A stretch of 64,000 nt of DNA, taken from positions 248,001-312,000 of the forward strand of contig NZ_LR217692.1 in assembly GCF_900698845.1 (NCBI RefSeq). The letters are read 5' to 3'. Shown piece after piece: positions 9,511 through 18,636 of this stretch. Origin of the DNA: Buchnera aphidicola (Cinara cf. splendens/pseudotsugae 3390) (GTDB lineage Bacteria > Pseudomonadota > Gammaproteobacteria > Enterobacterales > Enterobacteriaceae). Position 1 is the first letter of the stretch, and each line of letters begins with the position of its first letter. Both the position numbers and the translations under genes were made by a program. The notes under the pieces were generated by a model that saw only the letters and a list, made by a program, of their open reading frames with translations, searched no databases and had not been told where the DNA came from.

Positions 9511-11088
9511 ATGCACGTTTTTTTGGATCCATCCGCTTGGGCGGGTCTCTTTGTATTAATATTTTTGGAAACAGTATTAAGTATTGATAACATAATATTT
9601 ATTGCTATTTTATCTAAACAATTACCACATCACCAACGTAATCGAGCAAGATGCACTGGTTTAATGTTAGCATTACTAATGCGTTTTGGGTTATTAATTA
9701 TTGCGTCTAGTTTAGTGAATTTAACTAAACCTATTATAATAAATAAATTTTTTATTTTTTCTACAAAAGAAATTATACTATTAATTGGAGGATCATTTTT
9801 ATTTTTTAAAACAATATTCGAATTATATAACCATATAACAAACATTACCTATCAATCCCACAAAAAAAATAAAAAATCGAGTTTCTGGTACGTAGTAATT
9901 CAAATTGTAATATTAGATGCAATATTTTCACTTGATTCTGTTATGACTGCTATAGGAATGATGCAAAATATAGTAATTATAATATCTGCAGTAACTATAT
10001 CAACTATTATAATGATATTTATATCTGAAGTATTTATTAATTTTATTAATTCACAAAAAACAGCAATAATCTTATGTTTAAGTTTGTTATTAATGATTAG
10101 TATAAATTTAATAATAGAGTCACTAGGTTTTTGTTTTCCGAAAGAATATTTATATATATCTATTGGATTTGCTTTATTTGTTGAGATTATGAATCAAATT
10201 AGAATCAAAAATATAATTTTAAAAAAATCTAATCAACCTTTTAGAACAATAATTTTACATTCAGTAAAAAAAATAGTTCAAAAAACTTTAGAAAACAGAA
10301 CTAATACAATCAAAAATTCAGAAATATCATATTTGACTAATAAAAATAGTCATAACTATTTAAATAATACAAGTTCTACTAATACAATGCAACACGAAGA
10401 AATTAATATTATTAATAATGTATTAAAAATAGGTGATACATCTATAAACAATATTATGGTTAATAAAGATAAAATTGTATGGATAGATATTACTAATAAT
10501 TATAAGCAAATAAAAAAGATAATATTAAACACTTCACATAATATACTTCCAGTATGTTATAAGCAATTAAATGAAATAATTGGTGTAGTACCTAAATATA
10601 AACTTCTTCATGCAATAAATACAAATCAAGATATACATAATTTTATAATGCAATATCCACCTATCATTATTCCAAATACAATCAGTACGATTAACATATT
10701 GAAGTTATTACGTTATTCAGAAAATAACATAATTATGATCAATGATGATTTAGGTTCAATTCAAGGAATGATAAAATATACTGATATATTTAACATAATT
10801 ATAGGAAAATTTTTAAATTCAAAAAAAATGCCTAAAATAATAATTAATAATAATAACTGGATTGTGCAAGGATCAATACCTTTAAATGATCTAAAAAAAT
10901 TATTAAATATAAGAATTGTTAAACCTAATAATCATTGTTATTCAATTTCTGATTTCTTACTCAATAAGTACAAAAAAATTTCTAGAAATGGACAAATTCT
11001 TCACCATGGATCTTACTCTTTTTCTATACTACAGTCTAATTTATATAAAATACATTTAGTTAAAATTATTAAAAATCAAAAAAAATAA
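9511..11088 (+). CDS. yoaE: TerC-family membrane protein with CBS and CorC domains (YoaE-like)
   Basis: A 525-residue inner-membrane protein (E. coli YoaE is about 518). Residues 1 to about 230 form a TerC-type domain: it opens with DPSAWAGLFVLIFLETVLSIDN, where the acidic LSIDN motif inside helix 1 is diagnostic, and a second acidic copy IFSLDSVMTAIG appears near 145. A low-complexity Asn/Thr linker (about 265-300) leads to paired CBS domains (about 315-425) and a C-terminal CorC/HlyC transporter-associated domain (about 440-520). TerC relatives are implicated in metal ion export, often of manganese, but the substrate here is unknown. GGAGT lies upstream of the ATG. tsaB follows after 63 bases. 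Confidence 0.9.
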   Translation: MHVFLDPSAWAGLFVLIFLETVLSIDNIIFIAILSKQLPHHQRNRARCTGLMLALLMRFGLLIIASSLVNLTKPIIINKFFIFSTKEIILLIGGSFLFFKTIFELYNHITNITYQSHKKNKKSSFWYVVIQIVILDAIFSLDSVMTAIGMMQNIVIIISAVTISTIIMIFISEVFINFINSQKTAIILCLSLLLMISINLIIESLGFCFPKEYLYISIGFALFVEIMNQIRIKNIILKKSNQPFRTIILHSVKKIVQKTLENRTNTIKNSEISYLTNKNSHNYLNNTSSTNTMQHEEINIINNVLKIGDTSINNIMVNKDKIVWIDITNNYKQIKKIILNTSHNILPVCYKQLNEIIGVVPKYKLLHAINTNQDIHNFIMQYPPIIIPNTISTINILKLLRYSENNIIMINDDLGSIQGMIKYTDIFNIIIGKFLNSKKMPKIIINNNNWIVQGSIPLNDLKKLLNIRIVKPNNHCYSISDFLLNKYKKISRNGQILHHGSYSFSILQSNLYKIHLVKIIKNQKK

Positions 11089-11151
11089 TTATCATAAGTA
11101 AAATACACAATAAAATTTATATATAGTATATACAAAGGAATAATTTTAAAC

Positions 11152-11826
11152 ATGATATTTACAAAAACCATATTAGCTTTAGATACAACATTATTTTCTT
11201 GCTCTGTATCTTTATTACATAAAGGCATAATATATAGCTTATTTAAACAGTGTTCTAAAAACCACGAGAAAAATGTTCTTTCTATGATTACCCAACTTTT
11301 AAATAATGCAAATATTGCTTTAATAAATGTTGATTTAATCGCCTGTACTATAGGACCTGGAAGTTTTACAGGAATTAGAATATCCATAGGAGTATCACGA
11401 ACTATTTCCATAGTCTATAGAATTCCTGTTATTGGTTTTTCTACTTTACAGATTTTATCAGAACAAAGTTGGAACATTAACAAAATTAATCGTGTATTAC
11501 TTACTATTCAAATATCAAAAAACCAAATTCTATGGGCTAAATATTTAAAAAAAAAAACAGGTTTATGGACAGGACATCATACAGAAAAATTATTTCAAAA
11601 TATTTATAAAATAAAAAAAACAATAAAATGTTATTCAGGAATTTGGTCTACAGTAGGATTAAAAATGCATATGAATAATTTCAAAAAAAATATTAAATTA
11701 TTTTACACAAATATTACTACCCCTCATGCTAAATATATTATTATGTGTACTGTGACATACTTAAAATATAATTTAAAATATAAAACAACACAACTATATC
11801 CAAGGTATTTACATACAATATTCTAA
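11152..11826 (+). CDS. tsaB: tRNA threonylcarbamoyladenosine biosynthesis protein TsaB
   Basis: Partner of TsaD and TsaE in making the t6A37 modification of ANN-decoding tRNAs; TsaB itself is a catalytically silent ASKHA-fold scaffold. The 224 residues (E. coli 231) open with TILALDTTLFSCSVSLL and carry the family signature CTIGPGSFTGIRIS near residues 65-78. An AGGA ribosome site lies about 10 bases before the ATG. It is downstream of the TerC gene on the same strand and convergent with minE. tsaD and tsaE are not in this window. Confidence 0.92.
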   Translation: MIFTKTILALDTTLFSCSVSLLHKGIIYSLFKQCSKNHEKNVLSMITQLLNNANIALINVDLIACTIGPGSFTGIRISIGVSRTISIVYRIPVIGFSTLQILSEQSWNINKINRVLLTIQISKNQILWAKYLKKKTGLWTGHHTEKLFQNIYKIKKTIKCYSGIWSTVGLKMHMNNFKKNIKLFYTNITTPHAKYIIMCTVTYLKYNLKYKTTQLYPRYLHTIF

Positions 11827-11855
11827 ACTACGTTTATTGACTAATTATTTTTGCA

Positions 11856-12101
11856 CTAAACAGGAATGTTAAATTCTAATGTAAATACATTTTTTTTATT
11901 TCTTTCTATTTGAATATATATTTCATTGGGTGAAACTTTTATATATTTCGCAATTACTAATAATAAATCATTTTTTAATTGCGGAAAATAATCTGGATTA
12001 TAAATATTTTGTTTTTTTTTTTTAATAATGATTTGTAATCTTTTTTTAGCTAAATTAGCTGTATAATTTTTTTTTGATAAAAATAAATCTAATAAAATCA
12101 T
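11856..12101 (-). CDS. minE: Cell division topological specificity factor MinE
   Basis: Stimulates MinD ATPase at the membrane and drives the pole-to-pole Min oscillation that places the division septum. It has 81 residues (E. coli 88). The amphipathic N-terminal segment MILLDLFLSKKNYTANLAKKRLQIII, which binds MinD and membrane, is recognisable; the C-terminal topological domain (LLLVIAKYIKVSPNEIYIQIER, ending LEFNIPV) is present. It is the last gene of the minC-minD-minE operon, two bases after the minD stop. Confidence 0.94.
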   Translation of the reverse strand: MILLDLFLSKKNYTANLAKKRLQIIIKKKKQNIYNPDYFPQLKNDLLLVIAKYIKVSPNEIYIQIERNKKNVFTLEFNIPV

Positions 12102-12103
12102 AC

Positions 12104-12916
12104 TTATCTCCTAAATAACCACTGTAAAAAACTTTTTTTTTCTTCTCGTAAAAATCGTAATGGTTTATTATTTCCAAGTAAACGTTGAGCTGTATCAGAA
12201 TATGCTTGTCCAGCTATGGATGTAGTATCTAATACAATTGGTAATCCTTGATTCGAAGACTTTAAAACAGAAGAATCTTCTGGAATGACACCGATTAAAG
12301 AAATTTGAAGTATATCGATTACATCTTCTACACTTAACATATCTCCTTGTCGTACTTTTTTAGGATTATATCGTGTTAAAAGTAAATACTCTTTGATTGG
12401 TATATCATTATTTTCAGCTCTTCTGGATTTAGATGATATAATTCCTAAAATTCGATCAGAATCTCGAATAGACGCAATTTCTGGATTTGTTACTACAATT
12501 ACTTCATCAGAAAAATAAAAAGAAAGAATAGCTCCATTTTCTATTCCTGCCGGAGAATCACAAATAATAAAATCAAAATCCATTTTTATAAGAATTTGTA
12601 AAATTTTTTCTACTCCTACTTTCGTTAAAGAATCTTTATCTCGAGTTTGAGAAGCAGGTAATAAAAATAAATTTTTTATACGTCTATCACGTATAAGAGC
12701 TTGATTAATAGTAGCTTCTTGATTAATAACATTTATAAAATCATAGACTACTCTACGTTCACAACCCATAATTAAATCTAAATTTCTCAATCCTATATCA
12801 AAATCAATAACCACAGTTTTTTTTCCATACAAAGCTAAACCAGTAGCAATAGAAGCGCTAGAAGTTGTTTTTCCAACACCACCTTTACCAGAGGTAACAG
12901 TTATAATTCTAGACAT
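12104..12916 (-). CDS. minD: Septum site-determining ATPase MinD
   Basis: ParA/MinD-type ATPase that binds membrane and recruits MinC to inhibit FtsZ. The start is set at ATG 12916, not an upstream in-frame ATG at 12952, because MSRIITVTSGKGGVGKTTSS then aligns with the first residue of E. coli MinD and gives exactly its 270 residues. It shows the deviant Walker A GKGGVGKTT at residues 10-18, switch I GLRNLDLIMGCERRVVYDF, switch II CDSPAGIE near 120, and the C-terminal amphipathic membrane helix KSFLQWLFRR. It lies between minC and minE, nearly contiguous with both. Confidence 0.97.
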   Translation of the reverse strand: MSRIITVTSGKGGVGKTTSSASIATGLALYGKKTVVIDFDIGLRNLDLIMGCERRVVYDFINVINQEATINQALIRDRRIKNLFLLPASQTRDKDSLTKVGVEKILQILIKMDFDFIICDSPAGIENGAILSFYFSDEVIVVTNPEIASIRDSDRILGIISSKSRRAENNDIPIKEYLLLTRYNPKKVRQGDMLSVEDVIDILQISLIGVIPEDSSVLKSSNQGLPIVLDTTSIAGQAYSDTAQRLLGNNKPLRFLREEKKSFLQWLFRR

Positions 12917-12955
12917 ATTCTTTATACCTTTTCGCATTATGTTATATATCAAGAT

Positions 12956-13681
12956 TTATTTTAAATATTTTATATATAAAATTCGATTTATTAAACTAAT
13001 TTCTACACTTTGACCTAAAAATTTAACAGGTATTTGTTCAATAGTTAAATATTCTCCAGCAATTGATACTAACTCTGCAAATAAACATGTACAAAAAATT
13101 TTTCTAGTAACGTCTCCATTCATACCAGCTAAAACTCTTCCTCGCATATTTCCATATATATGTATATTACCCCCTGAAATTAATTCAGCTCCAGAACTAA
13201 CATTATTAGTAATAATTAAATCATTATATGGAGAATAAATTTTTTGACCAGAACGTATTAAATGATTAACGATATAACTTCTACAAGAAATAGAGGTAGA
13301 TGAGCGTGATTTTTGAAATATTTCATATTTATAATAACTATTAATATTATTATTACATCTTTTTAATGCAGTAGAATATTGATCAGACAAAATGGGTAAA
13401 CCAGAACATAAAATTTTTTTTTTTAAACATTTATCCTTACAATCCATAATTCCAATTAAAAATAAACCAATTGATAAAATAAAATTTTTAATATTAATCC
13501 AATTAAATTTATGTGATATATTTTCCACATTCAATACGATTAATTTATTTTGAAAAAAAGAAGGAGATTCTTGAATTTTTTCACGTAAAAAACTTTCAAA
13601 ATAATCAGGTTTTATATTTTTTAAATAAATAACTAAAATAGAAAAATTTTTATTTTTAAAAGTAATAGACTGATTTTTCAT
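12956..13681 (-). CDS. minC: Septum site-determining protein MinC
   Basis: Inhibits FtsZ polymerisation away from mid-cell when recruited by MinD. It has 241 residues (E. coli 231). The N-terminal FtsZ-binding domain (about 1-100) is divergent but keeps SFFQNKLIVLNVENI and SIGLFLIGIMDCKD. The C-terminal beta-helix is well kept: VRSGQKIYSPYNDLI-type sequence, then SSGAELISGGNIHIYGNMRGRVLAG near 165-190 and the MinD-binding ELVSIAGEYLTIEQIP near 205-220. It is the first gene of the min operon. Confidence 0.94.
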   Translation of the reverse strand: MKNQSITFKNKNFSILVIYLKNIKPDYFESFLREKIQESPSFFQNKLIVLNVENISHKFNWINIKNFILSIGLFLIGIMDCKDKCLKKKILCSGLPILSDQYSTALKRCNNNINSYYKYEIFQKSRSSTSISCRSYIVNHLIRSGQKIYSPYNDLIITNNVSSGAELISGGNIHIYGNMRGRVLAGMNGDVTRKIFCTCLFAELVSIAGEYLTIEQIPVKFLGQSVEISLINRILYIKYLK

Positions 13682-13934
13682 ATATTTTAACCTAATACAC
13701 TATAATTATAGTATAACAACAATTTTTATATATAAAATAAATTTTATATATAAAATAAAATATAATATTTTAAACTAAATAAAACATTTTTTAAAAAAAA
13801 ACAACAAAACATTAATACTTATTTAAAGTAAATTATTATATAATATTTTTATTTAAAAAAAATAATTATAATAGAATTATTATAAATATAATTTTAAATA
13901 TCACTAATATTTTTATAATTATATAGTTAAAATC

Positions 13935-14972
13935 ATGAATAATAAATATACTAAATCTTCAAAAAAATCTAAAGAATATCAAATATTAAAAAAAAATTTT
14001 CAAATATTTATAAAAAAAAATACGATTTTATCGGGAATCATACCAATAGATTTATGTTATAAAAATTTTTTTAAAAAATCTATTATGTACGTTCAATATT
14101 ATAATTTGTATGAAATAATTTCTAAAAAAAAACATAGTACTGTAATTTTTAATAATTTTTACAATCCATATTACTTTTATTTATCAAAACAATTAATCTA
14201 TTTTTGTACTAAAAACAAAGAAGAAGTACGTCTACAATTTACATATTTATTATCATGTATATCAAAAAATTGTATTATCTATGTAATTGGAAAAAAAAAT
14301 AGTGGAATTAATAGTATAATTAATATATTCAATAAATATATTATATTTAATAAAGTAGATTATGCAAGAAATTGTTGTTTATATCAAGGATATATGCAAA
14401 AAAAACCAATATTTCATTTTCCAAATTTTATAAAAAAGTACGTCTGGAATAATATTATTATTTATAGCTTACCTGGAGTATTTGGATATAATAAAATAGA
14501 TCAAGGAAGTAAATTACTAATCTCAACTTTTACTAAAAATATAAAAGGAAAGATATTGGATTTAGGTTCCGGAACAGGAATTATCGGTATTTCTTTAGCA
14601 AAAAAAAATCCTTTAATTGATTTAACGTTAACAGATATTTATGATACAGCAATTTGGTGTAGTAAAAAAAATCTAAAAAAAAATGATTGTATCGGAAAAG
14701 TATTATTTAGTAATATTTACTCTAAAATAAATACAAAGTATAATTTAATTGTCTCAAATCCTCCTTTTCATAATAATTTAAATATTACAGTAAGTTTAAT
14801 CCATAAAATTATAAAAAATTCAACTAAATTTTTAAAAAAAAGAGGAGAATTAAGAATAGTTATTAGTTCTTTTATATCATATAAAACTATTTTTAAAAAT
14901 AAAAACATCAATTTTAATATAATATTAAAAAAAAATCGTTATACAATATATAAAATAGTTAAACAATCATAA
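13935..14972 (+). CDS. rsmC: 16S rRNA m2G1207 methyltransferase RsmC
   Basis: SAM-dependent methyltransferase modifying G1207 of 16S rRNA. The 345 residues match E. coli RsmC (343). It has the tandem-domain layout of the family: a degenerate N-terminal methyltransferase-like half and a catalytic C-terminal half with the SAM-binding ILDLGSGTGIIGISLAKK near 207-224, TDIYDTAIWCSKKNL near 235-250 and the base-flipping catalytic motif SNPPFH near 280. The N-terminal half is very Lys/Ile/Asn-rich and probably under weak constraint. It is convergent with the tRNA cluster that ends 12 bases downstream. Confidence 0.9.
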   Translation: MNNKYTKSSKKSKEYQILKKNFQIFIKKNTILSGIIPIDLCYKNFFKKSIMYVQYYNLYEIISKKKHSTVIFNNFYNPYYFYLSKQLIYFCTKNKEEVRLQFTYLLSCISKNCIIYVIGKKNSGINSIINIFNKYIIFNKVDYARNCCLYQGYMQKKPIFHFPNFIKKYVWNNIIIYSLPGVFGYNKIDQGSKLLISTFTKNIKGKILDLGSGTGIIGISLAKKNPLIDLTLTDIYDTAIWCSKKNLKKNDCIGKVLFSNIYSKINTKYNLIVSNPPFHNNLNITVSLIHKIIKNSTKFLKKRGELRIVISSFISYKTIFKNKNINFNIILKKNRYTIYKIVKQS

Positions 14973-14983
14973 ATGCAAATATA

Positions 14984-15068
14984 TACCCGGAGCGGGACTT
15001 GAACCCGCAAAGCCATAACAGCCGAGGGATTTTAAGTCCCTTGTGTCTACCGATTTCACCATCCGGGC
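14984..15068 (-). tRNA. leuZ: tRNA-Leu(UAA)
   Basis: An 85-base class II tRNA. Acceptor GCCCGGA pairs with TCCGGGT (G1-U72 wobble as in E. coli) with discriminator A73, the form expected of tRNA-Leu. The anticodon loop contains TAA, the T arm GCGGG-TTCAAGT-CCCGC is perfect, and the long variable arm is present. The 3' CCA is not encoded. It is last of three tRNA genes; in E. coli cysT and leuZ are also neighbours. Confidence 0.96.
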
Positions 15069-15097
15069 ATGCAATTTATTAATATTTAGAAATTAAA

Positions 15098-15168
15098 AGG
15101 CGCGTCCTGGAATTGAACCAGGTTTCACGGATTTGCAATCCGTTACATTACCAATCTGCCAACGCGCC
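15098..15168 (-). tRNA. cysT: tRNA-Cys(GCA)
   Basis: A 71-base tRNA with acceptor GGCGCGT/ACGCGCC, discriminator U73 (a cysteine identity element), anticodon GCA and a standard T arm. CCA is not encoded. It lies between the Ser and Leu tRNA genes and is probably cut from a shared transcript. Confidence 0.96.
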
Positions 15169-15199
15169 ACGTAATTATATCTATTTATATTAAGTAAAC

Positions 15200-15284
15200 T
15201 GGAGGAAGAGGGATTCGAACTCTCGGATAATTTCTCATCGGCGGTTTTCAAGACCGCTGCCTTAAACCACTCAGCCATTCCTCC
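15200..15284 (-). tRNA. serT: tRNA-Ser(UGA)
   Basis: An 85-base class II tRNA with acceptor GGAGGAA/TTCCTCC, anticodon stem GCGGT/ACCGC enclosing TGA, and the long serine-type variable arm. The base after the acceptor stem is A rather than the usual G73, and the T stem GAGAG/CCCTC contains one A-C mismatch. CCA is not encoded. It is first of the three-gene tRNA cluster. Confidence 0.95.
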
Positions 15285-15686
15285 TAACATGGACATATAA
15301 GTATATTATAATAAAAAAAAAAACAAAAGTAAAGTACTTCGAAAAACGTTTTAAAAATTAAATCTATTAATCTTATATACAAATTATGTATAATAAAAAA
15401 TTATTAAAGTTAATAATACAATTATTTTGTATTAAAAAATAATTATATTTACATACAATATCTAAACTAAATGCTTTAAAAAATTCTTTAATAATAAGTT
15501 TTTTACTTAAAAAATCACAAAAATCATTGTTTTTTCTTATAAAATTAGAATTTATTCCTTAAATAAAAGTATTTTTTTTTAAAAAATTGTTTTTAACAAA
15601 AAAATTAGATGCTTCTAAGGAACGTTTAAGAGGAAGTTTTATACTTGTACTCTTATTTTCTAAAGAATCTTTGTCCCTAGGAGGAG
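15285..15686. other. Intergenic region with decaying 3' end of ompA
   Basis: A 402-base stretch between the tRNA-Ser gene and the ompA stop. It holds the tRNA promoter and, from about 15590 to 15686, out-of-frame remains of the OmpA C-terminal domain on the minus strand (VFLTPPRDKDSLENK, then LKRSLEASNFF). A plus-strand frame at 15587-15769 is only the antisense of this relic. Confidence 0.55.
15305..15333 (-). promoter_or_regulatory. Candidate sigma70 promoter of the Ser-Cys-Leu tRNA cluster
   Basis: On the minus strand TTTACT (15333-15328), a 17-base spacer and a perfect TATAAT (15310-15305) lie about 20 bases upstream of the tRNA-Ser 5' end. Spacing and position fit a stable-RNA promoter, but AT-rich DNA gives many chance TATAAT matches. 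Confidence 0.5.
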
Positions 15687-16505
15687 TTAAGAAAACATTT
15701 TTTTACCTATATGTAATATTCTATTTTTTAAATTATTTAAGATACGATAAGCTGAAGGCTTTAATTTAGAACTATTAAAAAAATAAGAAACATTTTTACA
15801 TTCATGTATAATATTTTTCTTATTTTGTAAAAATAATTGTCCTTTAATTTTTTTAAAAATATTATACTTTGGGTTAATTTTAGGACATACATCACAATGT
15901 ATTCCTACACGTATACTATTTAACAAACTAAACAGATTATTTAAGTCTATTTTGTTAATAGATTTATTTAAATCAATATTCATATTAAAATTCAAGTATT
16001 GACTAAACAAATATTCTAATCCGACAGCACAAGTAGTTTGAATCTGTTTTTTTTCTTTTAAAATTAAAATATCATCAAATCTATTATCATTAATTGCAGT
16101 GGTTAATGTTGTACCTAGTTTAGTATAAAAATTAATATTTTTTTTAATTGGATAATTAGCACGAGCAGCATACTCTGTAGTAGAGAAATACAGACTAGAC
16201 ATTTTATTTTTAATATCTTTTACAATGTGTTCGAATATATTAGATGTTACTTCTATATTAAAACGAGAATTAAACTGATATTTTGAAAAAATTCCTGGAT
16301 GCAATGCAAAAATACCTCTTATTATATCGCTATAATTTCCGCAATATAAACTTTTATATTTTTTGAATATTTTCGTTGGATGTAAAGAATTACTGTGAAC
16401 TCCAAAATGCCACTTTCTTGCATGAGATATAGATTTCGCATACGCTGTTGGAAAAAAACTAGATACAAATAAAATACATACAATAGTAATTTTGTTCATA
16501 TACAT
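15687..16505 (-). CDS. ompA: Outer membrane protein A, C-terminally truncated
   Basis: Outer-membrane beta-barrel protein. The product has 272 residues against about 346 in E. coli. A signal peptide ends SFFPTAYA near residue 23. The barrel (about 24-210) is recognisable by KWHFGVHSNSLH and CAVGLEYLFSQYLNFNMNIDL. The linker leads into NVSYFFNSSKLKPSAYRILNNLKNRI, the first part of the OmpA peptidoglycan-binding domain, and then a stop. The rest of that domain is out of frame downstream: one extra A in the A7 run (15704-15698) would extend it by about 30 residues to another stop. The barrel is probably still made; the cell-wall-anchoring domain is lost. Confidence 0.85.
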   Translation of the reverse strand: MYMNKITIVCILFVSSFFPTAYAKSISHARKWHFGVHSNSLHPTKIFKKYKSLYCGNYSDIIRGIFALHPGIFSKYQFNSRFNIEVTSNIFEHIVKDIKNKMSSLYFSTTEYAARANYPIKKNINFYTKLGTTLTTAINDNRFDDILILKEKKQIQTTCAVGLEYLFSQYLNFNMNIDLNKSINKIDLNNLFSLLNSIRVGIHCDVCPKINPKYNIFKKIKGQLFLQNKKNIIHECKNVSYFFNSSKLKPSAYRILNNLKNRILHIGKKMFS

Positions 16506-18636
16506 TCCATTTATTAATGTTTAAAACACAATAATCATCATCTTTTTTAAAAAATTTTTTTAAAAAAATATCAATAAAATTAATATTATCTAAATAAATA
16601 TAATTTATAGAAATTATTTTAATTTTTTAAAATATATCAAGATATATAATAAGATGTAATGAAAAGCACATTATTCATATATTTAATAATAAGAATTACA
16701 TATTAATATCTTTATAAAAAATATTATAAATTTTTTAAATGCATATTATTTAAATTTATTTTTTAATTTTAAAATTAACTTATTCGTAACATCAAAACTA
16801 ACAAATCAATAATACAATTTGTTTACTATAATATCAAGTCACCATATAAATTTTTATATTAATAATCAATCTTTAAAATAAATTCCAAGTATAATAGCTA
16901 ATATAGCTTATATAGAATATTATTTATGTAAAAACTATATATTTAAATAAAATATCAATAATGCTAAAACAACTACTAATAAAATTTTTATACGTTAAAC
17001 TATAGTAATAGTTATATTTTTCGCAAATGCTATTCAACTATTTTTATACAATAATTAATTAAAAATTTTTATCAATAAATACAAAAAAACAAAAAAAAAG
17101 TATTGATGTTTATGATTTAAAATTTAAAAAACATATAATAAATGTTTTTATTGCAAAAATTACTAAAAAATATATAAAATATTAAATTATTATTTTATTA
17201 ATTTTAAATTTTTAAACTAGATTATTTTATTTAGATTAAAAATATCAGTATTTTTTTAAATAATTATTTTTAAAAAAATCAGGAAATAAAGAATAGACTA
17301 TGTATAACAAATATTTGTAATAAAATTATTTTTCATATATTTATACATATTTAACAGGATAAATGCTTTAATAATAATATTTTTAATAAAAATATTTTAT
17401 TTATGGTAATATATTCTATATATTTTCATATATAATAAGAATTATATCAATAATATATTATCGAAATAAAAAATATATATTTATGAATTTCATTTTCATG
17501 AAAAATCAAAAATCTTAAAAAATAAATTCTTTTATATTTACATAATAATTACATTAATTTCCTCTATCTAGTATATAAAAACTAATCTTTGACTTAATCA
17601 ATTAAAAAAATATAATTAATGTTATTAAAAATATAAAAAATACTAAAATACATATTAATCAATAATAACTTATTATATTATATTTTAATCTTATCGCAAT
17701 ATACATACCAAAAAATTTCAATAAAAACGACATTATATTAAAATAAAATATTATATATGGATGTTTTACAATAAAAAAATTGATTTATAAAATTATTAGT
17801 ATATTTGTATCATACATTAACTTTTAAAGCTATTGAACATAAAACACCAAGATGTTTATTATGTAATTAATAAATTTTATATGCACTTACGTAGTTATTT
17901 AATAATTAAAAATATTTAAATTTTTCATTTATATAAATGTATTATATATCAATAATATTAACATTACTAAAACATAAAAAAATATAAAAATATTTTTTAA
18001 TGTTTTAGTAATATTTTTCGTATATAAAAAATTTATTTATATTAATAAATATCTCTAATATTATTATGACTGTATTTATATAAAACATGTGCGTTTAATA
18101 CTATAATTATAAAACAATAATATTTATGTGCGTGCATAACTATATTTATAACAATGTATAGATAATAAAAATTGTTTATGACAATAAAAATATACACAAA
18201 AAAAAGTGATCTTAATTGTATTATTGTATAAAATAAAAAATTACTATTTGTAAAAGATAATTTTGTGATGTATTATATGAAAAATAAAATTTGTTAATTT
18301 TTATTATAAATATATTTATAATATATAAATTATATTTAAAGAAGATTAAAAATAACAAATAATAACATAAAAAATAAATTTGTATTAACAAAATTGTTTA
18401 TATATGATAGAATTATTTATTCTATATATTAAATAGACATTAATAAATTTTCTTAAATTATAAAAATAATGTTTCTTTTGTATAAAAAGAAAACAATTAA
18501 TTAAAATTAAATACTTATTAATTTTAATTAAAAATATTATTATGTATACATAAAAACTAAGATATTTAATTAGAAATTTTTAAATCATAAACTATAATTT
18601 AAAAATATTAAACATTTAAAAAAAATGGAAATGTAA
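16506..18636. other. 2.1 kb gene-free region upstream of flgF
   Basis: The longest gap in the window (2131 bases), between ompA and flgF. In other Buchnera this place carries flgA-flgE, so it is most simply the remains of those genes (inference from gene order). No frame resembles a flagellar protein. One long hairpin (17963-18012) stands out; otherwise I see only AT-rich DNA. Confidence 0.65.
17963..18012. repeat. Inverted repeat, 23-base arms with one mismatch
   Basis: Arms 17963-17985 and 17990-18012 are complementary over 23 bases with a single mismatch, around a 4-base AAAA loop. The arms contain the non-trivial core ATTACTAAAACAT. T-rich sequence follows on the plus strand, so a terminator is possible, but no gene ends nearby. 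Confidence 0.75.

Noticed and set aside
11076-11411. Minus-strand open frame of 111 codons over tsaB
   Set aside because: Antisense to the well-supported tsaB gene; no family resemblance.
15093-15296. Minus-strand open frame of 67 codons beginning MSMLGGMAEWFKAAV
   Set aside because: It runs through the tRNA-Ser and tRNA-Cys genes; such peptides are well-known artefacts of translating tRNA genes.
15587-15769. Plus-strand open frame of 60 codons
   Set aside because: It is antisense to the end of ompA and its relic, and resembles no protein.
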